A DNA stretch of 64,000 bases from positions 3,466,524 to 3,530,523 of the forward strand of contig NZ_CM001484.1 of the NCBI RefSeq assembly GCF_000243395.2. Direction: 5' to 3'. A program made the translations under genes and the position numbers. Under the pieces are notes generated by a model. The model was not told the DNA's origin. It made no database searches and saw nothing but the letters and a program-made list of their open reading frames with translations. This DNA comes from Saccharomonospora glauca K62. GTDB lineage: Bacteria > Actinomycetota > Actinomycetes > Mycobacteriales > Pseudonocardiaceae. This document shows positions 9,248-17,256 of this stretch, piece after piece (within the stretch, counting starts at the first letter, position 1; each line of letters starts with the position of its first letter).

Positions 9248-10018
9248 ATGATCGAGAATTTCGCGACGACCACCAAGGGCTCCGGACCCGCGCTGCTGCT
9301 GGCTCACGGCGCGGGCGGCGAGGTACGGGCCAACTTCGGTCCGCTGATCGACGAGCTGGCCCGCACCCACACGGTGATCGGCGTCGACTACCCCGGCAGC
9401 GGTGCGACGCCGCGCAGCCCCGAGCCCCTGAGTCTCGACGGTCTCGCCGACGCGCTCGTGGCCACGGCCGTGCGCGAGGGGGCGGAGCGGTTCACCGTGT
9501 TCGGGTACTCGCTGGGCACCGCGGTCGCCGTCCGGGCGGCCACCCGCCACCCCGAGCGGGTCACGGGCCTCGTCCTCACGGCCGGGTTCGCCCGGCTCGA
9601 CAACCGCATGCGGCTCGCCGTCGACCTCTGGCGTCACCTGCTCGACGGTGACCGCCGGACCCTGGCGAGGTTCCTCACCTACGCGGCCACGGACCCGGTG
9701 CGGCTGGCCGAACTCACTCCCGAGGCTCTGGAGAGCGCGGTCGACGACCTCGCCGCGACGATCCCGCCCGGCAGCCCGGAGCACGTCGACCTGGTCGCCT
9801 CCGTGGACACGCGGGCCGAGCTGCCCCGCATCAGCGTGCCGACGCTCGTCGTGACCACCACTCGCGACCAGCTCGTCAGCGCCGACCTGGGACGCGAACT
9901 CGCCCGCGGCATCCCCGGCGCGCGGCTCGTGGAGATCGACTGCGGACACATCATCGGCGCCGAGGCCCCGGACGAGTGGTTGAAGGTCGTGACCGACTTC
10001 CTGCGGGAGCCGCGCTGA
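9248..10018 (+). CDS. Alpha/beta hydrolase
   Basis: This 256-residue cytoplasmic alpha/beta-fold hydrolase has the oxyanion region LLLAHGAGGE (residues about 17-26), the nucleophile elbow FGYSLGT with Ser88, an acidic residue in VTTTRDQLVS, and the catalytic His in DCGHIIGAEAP near residue 239. The substrate is unknown. It overlaps the next gene by one base (TGATG), so the two are translationally coupled. The MerR-type promoter directly upstream suggests induction by a xenobiotic or stress signal. No ribosome-binding site is visible, consistent with a leaderless message. Confidence 0.9.
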   Translation: MIENFATTTKGSGPALLLAHGAGGEVRANFGPLIDELARTHTVIGVDYPGSGATPRSPEPLSLDGLADALVATAVREGAERFTVFGYSLGTAVAVRAATRHPERVTGLVLTAGFARLDNRMRLAVDLWRHLLDGDRRTLARFLTYAATDPVRLAELTPEALESAVDDLAATIPPGSPEHVDLVASVDTRAELPRISVPTLVVTTTRDQLVSADLGRELARGIPGARLVEIDCGHIIGAEAPDEWLKVVTDFLREPR

Positions 10019-10716
10019 TGGAGCTGGAGGTGATTCTGCCGGACGAGGACGCCGGGATGGCCCCCGGCATCCTCCCGGACCTCGCCGTCCACGCGGAAGC
10101 TCTCGGCTACCGAGGTGTCTGGCTGCCGGACCACCTACTGCCGCCCGAGCCCTTCGGCCCCGTCTACGGAGGCGTGTACGAGCCGCTGGTCACCCTCGCC
10201 TTCCTCGCGGCGCGGACACGACGGCTCCGGCTGGGCACCTCGGTGCTGGTGCTGCCCCTGCGTAACCCGTTCGCGGTGGCCAAACAGGCCGCGACCCTCC
10301 ACGCGCTGTCCGGCGGCCGGGTGGCGTTGGGTGTCGGCGTGGGGTGGGACCGCACCGAGTTCGAGTCGGTGGGCGCGGAGTTCTCCACTCGGGGCGCACG
10401 CACCGACGAGGCCCTCGTGCTGATGCGGGAACTGTTCTCGGGCGCGACCCGCTTCGACGGGCGCTTCCACTCGTTCGAACGGGGCCACTTCACTCCCGTG
10501 CCCACGACGCCGTTACCGATCGTCGTGGGCGGGGTCTCCCCCGCCGCACTGCGCCGGGCGGCGTCCCTCGCCGACGAGTGGCAGGGGGTGGGCCTCACCC
10601 CGGAGGCGTTCGCCGACGCGGGCGCCGACACGGTGGCGGTCTCGGTGTCGCCCTACGAAGGGGCCGCGGAGAGACTGTCCGAACTTGCCGACGCGTGGAA
10701 GTCCCCGACACCGTGA
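10018..10716 (+). CDS. LLM-class (F420/FMN-dependent) oxidoreductase
   Basis: About 232 residues. The luciferase-like TIM-barrel signature is visible: GYRGVWLPDHLLPPE near the N-terminus, RRLRLGTSVLVLPLRNP, LSGGRVALGVGVGW and PIVVGGVSPAALRRAA. Proteins with this pattern in actinobacteria usually use F420; FMN cannot be excluded. It is shorter than many relatives (280-340 residues), so part of the barrel end is reduced. Its ATG overlaps the hydrolase stop codon, making a two-gene operon under the MerR-type promoter. Confidence 0.88.
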   Translation: MELEVILPDEDAGMAPGILPDLAVHAEALGYRGVWLPDHLLPPEPFGPVYGGVYEPLVTLAFLAARTRRLRLGTSVLVLPLRNPFAVAKQAATLHALSGGRVALGVGVGWDRTEFESVGAEFSTRGARTDEALVLMRELFSGATRFDGRFHSFERGHFTPVPTTPLPIVVGGVSPAALRRAASLADEWQGVGLTPEAFADAGADTVAVSVSPYEGAAERLSELADAWKSPTP

Positions 10717-10744
10717 CCCCATCCCGGCCGCCCGAAGACCGAGC

Positions 10745-10776
10745 CCGGCTGCTTCGTACGAACCTCGGGCAGCCGG
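10745..10776. terminator. Hairpin between convergent genes
   Basis: Arms CCGGCTGC (10745-10752) and GCAGCCGG (10769-10776) with a 16-nt loop lie between the rightward LLM gene and the leftward SDR gene. There is no T-run, so it may be only a weak bidirectional stop. Confidence 0.4.
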
Positions 10777-10828
10777 AGTTCCGGTCGGTGGTGACCTTCG
10801 TGGATTCGAGCGGCCGACGCCCGCGCCT

Positions 10829-11470
10829 TCAGTCCGACGCGGACGTCTCGTCGGTGATCGTGACGATCCCACTCGGGTGGTCCAGCACGGCGACCGTGCG
10901 GGCCGCGGCCGTGTCGATGTGGACGCGCGGACCGGTCGGCGGCGACTCGGGGTAGAAGGTGCCGGGACCGTGGAACTGGCCGTAACGCAGCACCACACCG
11001 CCGAAGTCGAGGACGGCCTCCTCCAGCGTCCGGACCGCCTCGCCGCCGTGCTCGGGCGGCAACTCCCAGGCGACGCTTTGCGCGAGGAACCTTTCGCAGC
11101 CGGCGGCTCGCGCCGCGGCAATGAGATTGCCAGTCCCCTCGACTCGGATACGCGCGTTGCCGGCCCGCCGTTCGGGTAGTTCCTCGGCGGAGTCGGGGAG
11201 GTCGGTGAGTTGGTGGAGTAGGAGATCCGGCCGGAAGTCCCGCACGGCGTCGGTCAGGGCCGGCGCGTCGTAGACGTCGCACACGACCGGTTCGGCGCCG
11301 AGCTTGCGAACCAGCGGAGCCTTCCCGGCGGTGCGAGTCATCCCCGCCACCGTGTGTCCCGCGCGCGTGAGCAGCGGCAACAAGCGAGAGCCGATCACTC
11401 CGGTCGCCCCGGCGACGAAGATGCGAAGCGACGAAACCTCGGACGAGGACGTGGTTCGTTCGTCGTGCAT
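10829..11470 (-). CDS. NAD(P)-binding SDR-type epimerase/reductase
   Basis: A 213-residue atypical extended SDR. The Rossmann motif FVAGATGVIGSRLL is at the N-terminus after a short charged leader, followed by HTVAGMTRTA and the typical core that ends in RVHIDTAAARTVAVLD. The classical YxxxK is not obvious, so it may be an NAD(P)-dependent reductase or isomerase rather than a sugar epimerase. The start at 11470 has AAGAGAG upstream. It sits next to, but points away from, the deoxysugar aminotransferase; a role in that pathway is possible but not shown. Confidence 0.8.
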   Translation of the reverse strand: MHDERTTSSSEVSSLRIFVAGATGVIGSRLLPLLTRAGHTVAGMTRTAGKAPLVRKLGAEPVVCDVYDAPALTDAVRDFRPDLLLHQLTDLPDSAEELPERRAGNARIRVEGTGNLIAAARAAGCERFLAQSVAWELPPEHGGEAVRTLEEAVLDFGGVVLRYGQFHGPGTFYPESPPTGPRVHIDTAAARTVAVLDHPSGIVTITDETSASD

Positions 11471-11555
11471 GAGGCCATTCTCTCTTCGGCCACTCGGCTG
11501 ACAAGCGATTTGCCTTGCCGCCCGGAGGCGCAATCTCCACAGAGGACTCGGGAAA

Positions 11556-11592
11556 TAGGGGTTACCCCTACGACCCCCTCCCTGCCTATGCT
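11556..11592 (+). promoter_or_regulatory. Palindrome and -10 element upstream of the sugar aminotransferase
   Basis: TAGGGGT and ACCCCTA form a 15-bp palindrome with one central base (11556-11570). A -10-like TATGCT follows at 11587-11592, 34 nt before the ATG at 11626. The palindrome is placed where an operator or activator site would be. The protein that binds it is unknown. Confidence 0.45.
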
Positions 11593-11625
11593 GGCGGCAA
11601 ACCGCGCGAGTCGAGAAGGACGACG

Positions 11626-12735
11626 ATGCCAACGCTGGTCTGGGACTATCTGCACGAATACCACGACGAGCGCGCCGACATCCTCGACGCGGTGGAGACG
11701 GTGTTCTCCTCGGGGCGGCTCGTCCTCGGCAAGAGCGTCTCGTCGTTCGAATCGGAGTTCGCCGACTACCACGGCGTCTCCCACTGCGTCGGCGTCGACA
11801 ACGGCACCAACGCGATCCGGCTCGCGCTCCAGGCCATGGGCATCGGCAAGGGCGACGAAGTGATCACCGTGTCGAACACGGCGGCGCCCACGGTCGTGGC
11901 GATCGACGCCGTCGGTGCCACGCCGGTCTTCGTCGACGTCGACCCCGACACCTACCTGATGAACGTCGACCAGGTCGAAGCGGCGATCACCCCCAGGACG
12001 CGGTGCCTGCTTCCCGTCCACCTCTACGGGCAGTGCGTCGACATGGCGCCACTGCGCGCGTTGGCCGAGAAGCACGACCTGCTCGTTCTGGAGGACTGCG
12101 CGCAGGCCCACGGCGCCCGCCAGCACGGCGAGGTGGCCGGGTCCATGGGCACCGCAGCGGCGTTCTCCTTCTACCCCACGAAGGTGCTCGGCGCCTACGG
12201 TGACGGGGGCGCGACGATCACCGACGACCCCACCATCGACGCCAACCTCCGCCGCCACCGCTACTACGGGATGGAGGAGCGGTACTACGTCGTCGAAACA
12301 CCGGGGCACAACTGCAGGCTCGACGAGGTGCAGGCCGAGATCCTGCGGCGCAAGCTACGGAGGCTCGACGACTACATCAAGGGCAGGCAGGCCGTCGCCG
12401 ACCGCTACGTCGAGGCGCTGTCCGACACCGAACTCGTCCTGCCCACCACCGCCGAGGGCAACACGCACGTGTACTACGTGTACGTCGTGCGCCATCCCCG
12501 CCGGGACGCGATCCTCGAAGCGTTGAAGGCCTACGACATTCAGCTCAACATCAGCTATCCGTGGCCGGTGCACACGATGACGGGCTTTTCCCACCTCGGC
12601 TACTCCGAGGGCAGCCTGCCGGTCACCGAAGCACTGGCGAAGGAGATCTTCTCCCTCCCGATGTACCCGTCGTTGCCGCGCGAGACGCAAGACCGCGTGA
12701 TCGACGCGCTTCGCTCGGTACTGGCCTCGCTCTAG
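11626..12735 (+). CDS. dTDP-3-keto-deoxyhexose 3-aminotransferase (DnrJ/EvaB type)
   Basis: This 369-residue protein of the DegT/DnrJ/EryC1/StrS family transfers an amino group, using PLP and usually Glu, to C-3 of a dTDP-keto-deoxysugar. The PLP-binding lysine is Lys186 in [16 protein letters not shown] and the PLP-pyridine Asp157 is in [10 protein letters not shown]. From memory the whole sequence closely resembles DnrJ of daunosamine biosynthesis, from [20 protein letters not shown] to [11 protein letters not shown]-like ends. The ATG at 11626 has AGAAGGA upstream. Together with the genes at 13.4-17.2 kb it should make a 3-amino-2,3,6-trideoxyhexose. Confidence 0.93.
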   Translation: MPTLVWDYLHEYHDERADILDAVETVFSSGRLVLGKSVSSFESEFADYHGVSHCVGVDNGTNAIRLALQAMGIGKGDEVITVSNTAAPTVVAIDAVGATPVFVDVDPDTYLMNVDQVEAAITPRTRCLLPVHLYGQCVDMAPLRALAEKHDLLVLEDCAQAHGARQHGEVAGSMGTAAAFSFYPTKVLGAYGDGGATITDDPTIDANLRRHRYYGMEERYYVVETPGHNCRLDEVQAEILRRKLRRLDDYIKGRQAVADRYVEALSDTELVLPTTAEGNTHVYYVYVVRHPRRDAILEALKAYDIQLNISYPWPVHTMTGFSHLGYSEGSLPVTEALAKEIFSLPMYPSLPRETQDRVIDALRSVLASL

Positions 12736-12778
12736 GCTCGCGGGCACACGGCAAGGCCGAACCACTACTGTCCTCCCC

Positions 12779-13429
12779 GTGACCGAACCCTCCCTCCGCA
12801 CGACGGCGGAGGCCTACGACGCCGTCGCCACCGTCTACGCCGAGTTCGCTCGCGACTCCCTGGACGCCCTTCCCCTGGACCGCGCCGTGCTCACCGCGTT
12901 CGCCGAATTCGCGCGGACCGACTCCGGCCCCGTCGCCGAACTGGGGTGCGGCCCCGGCCAGACCACCGCGTTCCTGCGAAAGCTGGGGCTCGACGTCTTC
13001 GGCGTCGACCTCTCCTCGGCGATGATCGAGCTCGCCCGCGAGGCCTACCCCGACATCCGGTTCGAGTGCGGTTCCATGGACGCCCTCGACCTCGCCGACG
13101 GCGCGCTCCGCGGCATCGTGTCGTGGTACTCGCTCATCCACACCCCGCCGCGGGACGTGCCGTCGTACTTCGCCGAGTTCCGTCGAGTGCTCGCGCCCGG
13201 CGGCCACCTCCTGCTGGCCTTCTTCGAGGCGGAGGGCGGGCCACTCACGACGTTCGACCACAAGGTGACGACGGCCTACCGATGGCCGATCGACGAACTC
13301 GCTGCCCTGGCGGGCGAGGCCGGGTTCACCGAGGTCGGCCGCCTGCTACGAGAACCGGGCGAAGGGGAGCGGTATCGCCGGGGCCACCTGCTGATGCGCG
13401 TGGCGGACGCGACCGAGGCGGATGAGTAG
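12779..13429 (+). CDS. Class I SAM-dependent methyltransferase
   Basis: About 216 residues with the SAM-binding motif VAELGCGPGQTTAFL, the acidic strand end FGVDLSSAMIELA and post-motif FECGSMDALDLADG, all typical of small UbiE-like methyltransferases. It starts with GTG 43 nt after the aminotransferase and probably shares its transcript. It does not resemble the known sugar N,N-dimethyltransferases closely enough to assign that role; N- or O-methylation of the aminosugar is a reasonable guess. It converges on the dehydratase gene with 15 nt between stops. Confidence 0.85.
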   Translation: MTEPSLRTTAEAYDAVATVYAEFARDSLDALPLDRAVLTAFAEFARTDSGPVAELGCGPGQTTAFLRKLGLDVFGVDLSSAMIELAREAYPDIRFECGSMDALDLADGALRGIVSWYSLIHTPPRDVPSYFAEFRRVLAPGGHLLLAFFEAEGGPLTTFDHKVTTAYRWPIDELAALAGEAGFTEVGRLLREPGEGERYRRGHLLMRVADATEADE

Positions 13430-13444
13430 CGTCGCCGGGACTTC

Positions 13445-14881
13445 TCACACCACGGCCAGGCTCCGCAGGCACAGCAGCAGGCTGCGCGCCTGGATGTTGA
13501 CGTAGAAGCTGTGTCGCAGCAGTTCGTCGTACTGGGACAACGTCAACCAACGGTAGTGGGGGTCGTCGACGGCGACGTCGGTGTCGGTCTCCACGATGAG
13601 GTACCGGTTCTGCGCCGTCAGGAACCGACCTCCCTCCTCGGACAACACCGTGTCGAAACGCACCCGCGTCGATCGCAGCACCTCGTCGAGGAACCGGGGC
13701 CGCGCCGCGTCGGGAAGCAGCTCGTAGTTCTCGGGGGTGCACTGCACGGTGGGGGCGAGTTCCACGACGTCGGCGTAGCCGGGCTCGGTCCTGGCGTGGG
13801 TGAGGACGTGCAGCACACCGCCGATCTCCTTGACGACAAAGGCGATCACGCCCGTCCCCACGGGTTCGATCATCGGTTGTGACCACGCGCCCACTTCCCT
13901 GCCCTCGGCCTCCACGTGCACGCCGACGACGGAGAAGAAACGGTCGCTGTGGTGGGAGATCACACCGTCCTTCTCGCGCCACCCCGGCAGCCCCCGCAGT
14001 GGCGTGCGGTGCACACGCAGATCGGTGCGCGTCCTGGCCTCGGTGATCCAGCTCAGCACCTCGTCGGTGGTGTGCACGGACGGCGCGCTGGGATCGGCGG
14101 AACGCGCCAGCGCCGCGCGGAAGTCGTCGCCCGACCGCGAGGCGACGGAGTTCGTCCAGTACCGGCCACCGCCCGGCAGGCAGGCCAGTACCGTCCGCGT
14201 GTCCATGTTCACGAGGTCCGGCACGGTGAGCAGTTCGGCGAGCTGTCTCAGGGTCAGCCAACAGAATCCGTCGGCCAGCGGGACGGGCTCGTCGACCTCC
14301 ACCACCATGTTGCGGTTGCGCTTGCGGTAGAACCAGGCCCCCTGCTCCGACTGCCGGATGTCCACGAGCACCCGATGCCCGGCGGGTTCCCGGAAGTACC
14401 TCAGATACGGGATCGATCGTCCCTTATGGACTCCCGTGTAGTTGCTGCGGGTCGCCTGCACCGTCGGTGACAGTTGCAGTCCACCTCCGGGATTGCCCGG
14501 TTCCTGCTTGGCCTGGACCAGGCAGTGCAGCACACCGTCGATCTCCTTCACCAGGATTCCGAGAATCCCGATCTCGGGCTGGTTGATGATCGGCTGCCGC
14601 CACGACGCCACCACGGCGTCGTCGCGCTCCACCGACACCGCCTCGACGCTGAAGAACCGGCCCGTGTGATGCCGCAGGAACCCCGTGTCGGGTTCCCGGA
14701 CCCACCCGGTCAGCTCGTCGAGCCCCGCCCGTCGCGTCTTCATCCAGGTGCGTCGCGACAGTCCGGCGAGCCAGTCGTGCACCTCGGCCGTGTCCGGGAA
14801 GTGGGACCCCGGCGCGAACAGCGAATCGGTCAGGCGGGCCGCGACCTCGTCGCGTGACAAAGGACGAAGGGGAGCAACCAC
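13445..14881 (-). CDS. dTDP-4-keto-6-deoxyglucose 2,3-dehydratase (EvaA/TylX3 type)
   Basis: This 478-residue protein removes the C-2 hydroxyl of a dTDP-4-keto-6-deoxyhexose, the first step to 2,6-dideoxysugars. The family is an internal duplication of a Nudix-like domain, clearly visible here: the first copy has CLVQAKQEPGNPGG and TVQATRSNYTGVHKG, and the second has HVLTHARTEPGYADVVELAPTVQCTPENY. The start is GTG 14881 with GAAGGAG 7 nt upstream; the open frame extends further but without homology. It is the last gene of a leftward group with the ketoreductase and C-methyltransferase. Confidence 0.95.
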   Translation of the reverse strand: MVAPLRPLSRDEVAARLTDSLFAPGSHFPDTAEVHDWLAGLSRRTWMKTRRAGLDELTGWVREPDTGFLRHHTGRFFSVEAVSVERDDAVVASWRQPIINQPEIGILGILVKEIDGVLHCLVQAKQEPGNPGGGLQLSPTVQATRSNYTGVHKGRSIPYLRYFREPAGHRVLVDIRQSEQGAWFYRKRNRNMVVEVDEPVPLADGFCWLTLRQLAELLTVPDLVNMDTRTVLACLPGGGRYWTNSVASRSGDDFRAALARSADPSAPSVHTTDEVLSWITEARTRTDLRVHRTPLRGLPGWREKDGVISHHSDRFFSVVGVHVEAEGREVGAWSQPMIEPVGTGVIAFVVKEIGGVLHVLTHARTEPGYADVVELAPTVQCTPENYELLPDAARPRFLDEVLRSTRVRFDTVLSEEGGRFLTAQNRYLIVETDTDVAVDDPHYRWLTLSQYDELLRHSFYVNIQARSLLLCLRSLAVV

Positions 14882-15005
14882 CGAGCGACTCCTTCGGCAG
14901 GACCGGCTTTTCCGCGTCGCCGACGACCGACCGTGAGGGACCTCGGCCGACGTCACCGGCCGACACCGGCAAGCTTCGCCGCCCGCGTTTCCGGTGGTCA
15001 ACCAC

Positions 15006-15041
15006 CGGGCGACCCCTAACTCCCGGAATAGGGGTCGCCCG
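15006..15041 (-). terminator. 13-bp hairpin overlapping the ketoreductase stop codon
   Basis: Perfect 13-bp arms (15006-15018 and 15029-15041, CGGGCGACCCCTA and its complement) enclose a 10-nt loop. The 5' arm on the mRNA encodes the last residues of the ketoreductase and the TAG stop lies at the start of the 3' arm (15016-15018 region). It probably limits read-through into the 2,3-dehydratase gene or stabilises the upstream mRNA. There is no T-run. Confidence 0.6.
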
Positions 15042-15984
15042 TCCGGCCCTCCCGAACCGCCACGGCCGCGACGGTCGCGTCGATTCCGGCGGACAAGTCG
15101 ACCTCGGCGCGCCATCCGGTGACCTCCGTGAACGCCGCGGGATCGGCGACGAGACTGCGTCCGTCCATCTCGGTGGCCTCCGTCGGCGGGGGCACGGACA
15201 CCACCGGAACCGGGGGCCGTCCGGTGTGGGCGGACACGGCCGCCGCCACCCGCTCGAACAGCTCACGCACGCTGACACCGCGACCCGAACCCAGAAGCCA
15301 GTGGCGTCCCGCCAGCCGAGGGGCGTCGACGACGGCGTGGACGAACGCGTTCGCGACGTCGTCGACGAACACGAGATCCCGCTCCACGGCGCCGTCGCCC
15401 CACACCGTCAGCGGTTCGCCCGCCAGCGCCCTGCGCACCATCGCGGTCACCACTCCCCGGTCGAGCGCGCTCGGAGCGGGCCCGTAGACCGTGGGAAGCC
15501 GCAGACTGACGCCTCCCCCGTCGAGCACCACGCGTTCGGCCACCAGCTTCTGGCGGTCGTACTCGGTGGTCGGCTCGTCCGGCTCCGTGCCGTCGACGCG
15601 ATCGCGGGCCCCCGCGCCGACCTGGGACGTCGAACCGGCGAACACCACCACCCGCCCCGCTGCGGACGCGATCGCCGAACGCACGACGGCGACGTTCACC
15701 CGCTCCGCCGCCTCGGCCTCGTGGTCCCCGATCCGGTACGTGCTGCCGCCCGTGTACAACACGAGCGGCAGCACCACGTCCGCGTCCGCGATCACCTCGG
15801 CCACCCGGCCGGGCTCGGTCAGATCGGCGGCCACCGCCTCCACGTGGGCACAAGGAGCACGACCGCTCGACGACACCGACCTCACGGTCGCCCCCGCCGC
15901 CACGAACCGCGCGGCGACGGCCGAACCGATGAATCCCGAGCCTCCGAGCACGACCACCCGGACTCCCGTCAGCGCGGACCCCAT
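15016..15984 (-). CDS. dTDP-4-keto-deoxyhexose 4-ketoreductase (EvaE/DnmV type)
   Basis: A 322-residue extended SDR. The NAD(P)-binding motif VVVLGGSGFIGSAVA is at residues about 9-23 and the catalytic Tyr/Lys pair is in EYDRQKLVAERV. Substrate-domain signatures RLPTVYGPAPSALDRG and ERDLVFVDDVANAF are typical of sugar-nucleotide SDRs. Between 2,3-dehydratase and 3-C-methyltransferase genes it best fits the last-step C-4 ketoreductase of dideoxysugar pathways. Start ATG 15984 lies 2 nt after the methyltransferase stop, so the genes are coupled. Confidence 0.88.
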   Translation of the reverse strand: MGSALTGVRVVVLGGSGFIGSAVAARFVAAGATVRSVSSSGRAPCAHVEAVAADLTEPGRVAEVIADADVVLPLVLYTGGSTYRIGDHEAEAAERVNVAVVRSAIASAAGRVVVFAGSTSQVGAGARDRVDGTEPDEPTTEYDRQKLVAERVVLDGGGVSLRLPTVYGPAPSALDRGVVTAMVRRALAGEPLTVWGDGAVERDLVFVDDVANAFVHAVVDAPRLAGRHWLLGSGRGVSVRELFERVAAAVSAHTGRPPVPVVSVPPPTEATEMDGRSLVADPAAFTEVTGWRAEVDLSAGIDATVAAVAVREGRTGDPYSGS

Positions 15985-15986
15985 CG

Positions 15987-17222
15987 TCAGACCACGTGCA
16001 CGTGGGGCACGTACCGGATCCAGCGGCCACCCGCCTCGCGGAACGCCTGCTCCTTGGCCATAATCTCGTCGGCGTGGTTCCAGGCGAACAGCAGCGCGTA
16101 CGACGGGTAGTTCTCGGCGAACGCCTCCGGCGGCCGAACCGGGATGTGCGCGCCGGGGGTGAGCTTGTACTGCTTCGCGGGCGTGGTGTCGCACACGAAC
16201 TCCACCAGCTCGGGCCCGATACCGCAGAAGTTGGTCACCGTGGCGCTCTTCGCGGTGGCGCCGTACCCCACGATGCGATGGCCCTCCGCCCGCAGGCGCC
16301 TCAAAAGCGCCACCAACTCGTCGCGGACCGCGTACACCCGGTCCGCGAACGCCTTCAGCACGGCGAGTTCCCCGAGCCCCGCCCGGCGTTCGGAGGTGAG
16401 CAACTCGTCGACCGCGGCACTGCGCTTGCGTGCTCCGGGGCGAGCGAGCGTGTAGCGGATCTCACCGCCGTGCACGGGAAGGTGCTCCACGTCGACCAGT
16501 TCGAGACCGTGCCTGCGGGCCATCTCGTCGACGGAGCTCGCACTGAAGAAAAAGAAGTGCTCGTCGTAGATCTGGTCGAACGACGTGCGCTCGACGATGT
16601 CCCCGAGGTAGGGGTCCTCGAACACGAACACCCCGTCGGGCTTCAACAGCGTGGTGACTCCCCGCAGGATCGAGGACATGTAGGGGATGTGGCACAGGGT
16701 GTTGGCCGCGTAGATCACGTCCGCCCGGCCCTCGGCCTCCACGATGTCGAGAGCCGTGGCCTCCTCGAAGAAGTCCTTCCGCACCCGCACGCCCTCACCG
16801 GCCGCCAGATCGGCCACGGCACCCGAGGGCTCCACTCCCAGGTGCCGCACTCCCGCCTCGGCCACCGTCTTGAGCATGGTGCCGTCGTTGCACCCCAGCT
16901 CGACGATGAACGAGTCCTCTCCGGACAGTTCCGTGGCGAGGAACCTCTCCGCCATGCGTCGGAAGTGCTCGCGCATCACCACCGACCCGCGCGACAGGTA
17001 CGGATAGTCCTCGTGGAACATCGCCTCGCGCGGCACTTCCTCCGTCAACTGCACCATGCCGCACGTCTCGCACAGGCCGACCGCGAGCCGGAAGGTGTAC
17101 TCCTCCGTCGAGTCCGACGGATCGCGGAAGGCGTCCGACAACGGCTGGGTACCGAAGTCGAGGAACTCGGTGACCGCGTCACCGCAGATCCGACAGTGAG
17201 GTGCGGGGGATTCGGGCGCCAT
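15987..17222 (-). CDS. dTDP-sugar 3-C-methyltransferase (EvaC/TylCIII type)
   Basis: This 411-residue enzyme adds a methyl branch at C-3 of a dTDP-keto-deoxysugar using SAM. The N-terminal zinc-binding part has C10xxC13 and C51xxC54, followed by the conserved FLDFGTQPLSDAF. The SAM domain has FIVELGCNDGTML, and the catalytic region has YDEHFFFFSASS, where the Glu-His pair of TylC3 is found. The C-terminal domain includes IVGYGATAKSATVTNFC. The ATG at 17222 has GAGAAGGAG upstream. Its presence beside a 3-aminotransferase predicts a 3-amino-3-C-methyl sugar of the vancosamine type. Confidence 0.93.
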   Translation of the reverse strand: MAPESPAPHCRICGDAVTEFLDFGTQPLSDAFRDPSDSTEEYTFRLAVGLCETCGMVQLTEEVPREAMFHEDYPYLSRGSVVMREHFRRMAERFLATELSGEDSFIVELGCNDGTMLKTVAEAGVRHLGVEPSGAVADLAAGEGVRVRKDFFEEATALDIVEAEGRADVIYAANTLCHIPYMSSILRGVTTLLKPDGVFVFEDPYLGDIVERTSFDQIYDEHFFFFSASSVDEMARRHGLELVDVEHLPVHGGEIRYTLARPGARKRSAAVDELLTSERRAGLGELAVLKAFADRVYAVRDELVALLRRLRAEGHRIVGYGATAKSATVTNFCGIGPELVEFVCDTTPAKQYKLTPGAHIPVRPPEAFAENYPSYALLFAWNHADEIMAKEQAFREAGGRWIRYVPHVHVV

Positions 17223-17256
17223 TGCGCGTTCTCCTTCTCTTGTCGGGGAACAGGAC

